Source: an uncultured Planctomycetaceae bacterium (GTDB lineage Bacteria; Planctomycetota; Planctomycetia; Planctomycetales; Planctomycetaceae). From it: DNA of 6,563 nt. Within the stretch, counting starts at the first letter, position 1. Every line of letters begins with the position of its first letter. The notes beneath the pieces were generated by a model. It was not told the origin of the DNA. It was given only the letters and a program-made list of their open reading frames with translations, and did not search any database. Positions 5,881 through 6,563 of the stretch are shown piece by piece. Made by a program: the position numbers and the translations under genes. Location: assembly GCA_903823545.1 (NCBI GenBank), contig CAIJTL010000961.1, forward strand, positions 1-6,563. Direction: 5' to 3'.

Positions 5881-6561
5881 TCACTTCGCCTCGGCGAGTT
5901 GTTGCTTCAGTCGTTCAAATTCCGACGCCACGTTCTCTCGGCGTTCGGCCTCGTCGAATTGGCGTTCGAGTTCGTCGGCATCCGGATCGCGACCTTCCAT
6001 GCGGTCGTAGGCCGCTTCGAGTGCTTCCGCGCGATCGACTCGCTGTTCGAGGCGATTGAAGTGTGCGAACGCGGAAGAACTGCTCGCGTGATCGAGTGCT
6101 GCGTTGATTCGCTGAGATGACTTTGATCGAGCCAGTCGTGCCAGCAGCAGCGTCCGTTTTTGTCTGGCCTGACGGAGCTTGTCTTCCAGATCGCGCACCG
6201 AATCTTGCAACTTGCGAGTCTGCGTCTTCTGCTTTTCGTATTGCACATTCAGGTCGTCTGCCCGTTTTTCGGCGAGCATCTTCTGTTCGAGTGCGGCCTT
6301 CGAAGTTGTCTCATCACCCCGTTTGAGCGCCTTCGTCGCTCGATCAAACCATTCCTTCGCAATCTCTCGCTCGCGATCGACTTGCTTGCCGAGTTGAATT
6401 TCATCCGCGATCGCTTCGGCCACGCTGTGACGGACGGATTCTTGTTCCTCCTCCATATCTATGATGAGCTGTTGCAGCATCCGCTCCGGGTCGTCGATCT
6501 TTTCTCGCAACGCGGTGATGCTGGATTTCATGACGAACGTGAACTGGTTGAGCCATTGCAT
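5881..6561 (-). CDS. PspA/IM30-family envelope stress protein
   Basis: This 226-residue, highly charged, almost entirely alpha-helical and coiled-coil protein matches the PspA/IM30 (Vipp1) family in length and pattern. These ESCRT-III-like proteins polymerise on the cytoplasmic membrane face to protect or remodel it. Seen here: an amphipathic N-terminal helix (WLNQFTFVMKSSITALREKI), then the hallmark DDPERMLQQLIIDME (23-37), long heptad-rich helices including KAALEQKMLAEKRADDL and the RQARQKRTLLLARLARSK stretch, and a final acidic-basic helix ending in LKQQLAEAK. The ATG at 6559-6561 is two bases from the window edge, so its ribosome binding site is outside and a longer N-terminus cannot be excluded; the length and conserved start suggest the gene is complete or nearly so. 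It is the first of five same-strand genes visible. In enterobacteria pspA is controlled by the sigma-54 activator PspF, which makes the sigma-54 regulator downstream a candidate controller (inference). Confidence 0.9.
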   Translation of the reverse strand: MQWLNQFTFVMKSSITALREKIDDPERMLQQLIIDMEEEQESVRHSVAEAIADEIQLGKQVDREREIAKEWFDRATKALKRGDETTSKAALEQKMLAEKRADDLNVQYEKQKTQTRKLQDSVRDLEDKLRQARQKRTLLLARLARSKSSQRINAALDHASSSSAFAHFNRLEQRVDRAEALEAAYDRMEGRDPDADELERQFDEAERRENVASEFERLKQQLAEAK

Positions 6562-6563
6562 GA

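Overview
The window looks like a chromosomal stretch from a planctomycete, probably close to the Rhodopirellula/Pirellula group. This rests on moderate GC content, frequent TCGA and GATCG tetramers, the style of the proteins and short palindromic intergenic repeats. It is inference from general appearance, since no marker gene is present.

Plus strand, positions 2 to 1109: the 3' end of a gene resembling the cyclase / kynurenine formamidase family, then a complete DUF72 (YecE-like) gene. The DUF72 gene converges on the next block, with a 79 bp gap in which I see no clear terminator.

Minus strand, positions 6561 down to 1189: five genes all read leftward. In transcription order they are a PspA/IM30-family coiled-coil protein, a 109-residue unknown protein, a 114-residue three-helix membrane protein, a 703-residue polytopic membrane sensor histidine kinase, and a 464-residue NtrC-type sigma-54 response regulator. 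Kinase and regulator form an evident two-component pair. PspA and the small membrane protein suggest an envelope theme, and because PspA in other bacteria is controlled by a sigma-54 activator (PspF), a regulatory link is an attractive but untested idea.

The most unusual feature is a pair of related intergenic repeats of about 163 and 179 bp. They have matching inverted ends (TGGAGTGCTGCGG / CCGCAGCACTCCA) and several nested internal complementary stems. Both lie between a stop codon and the next ribosome binding site, in the same orientation relative to transcription. The copy at 2593-2771 overlaps the kinase reading frame and supplies its last codons and stop; it also carries a 17 bp tandem duplication. 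A second, unrelated palindromic element (4919-4982) lies upstream of the kinase. The repeats look like small non-autonomous mobile elements (MITE-like) or structured intercistronic RNA elements. No transposase, CRISPR array, tRNA or rRNA was seen.
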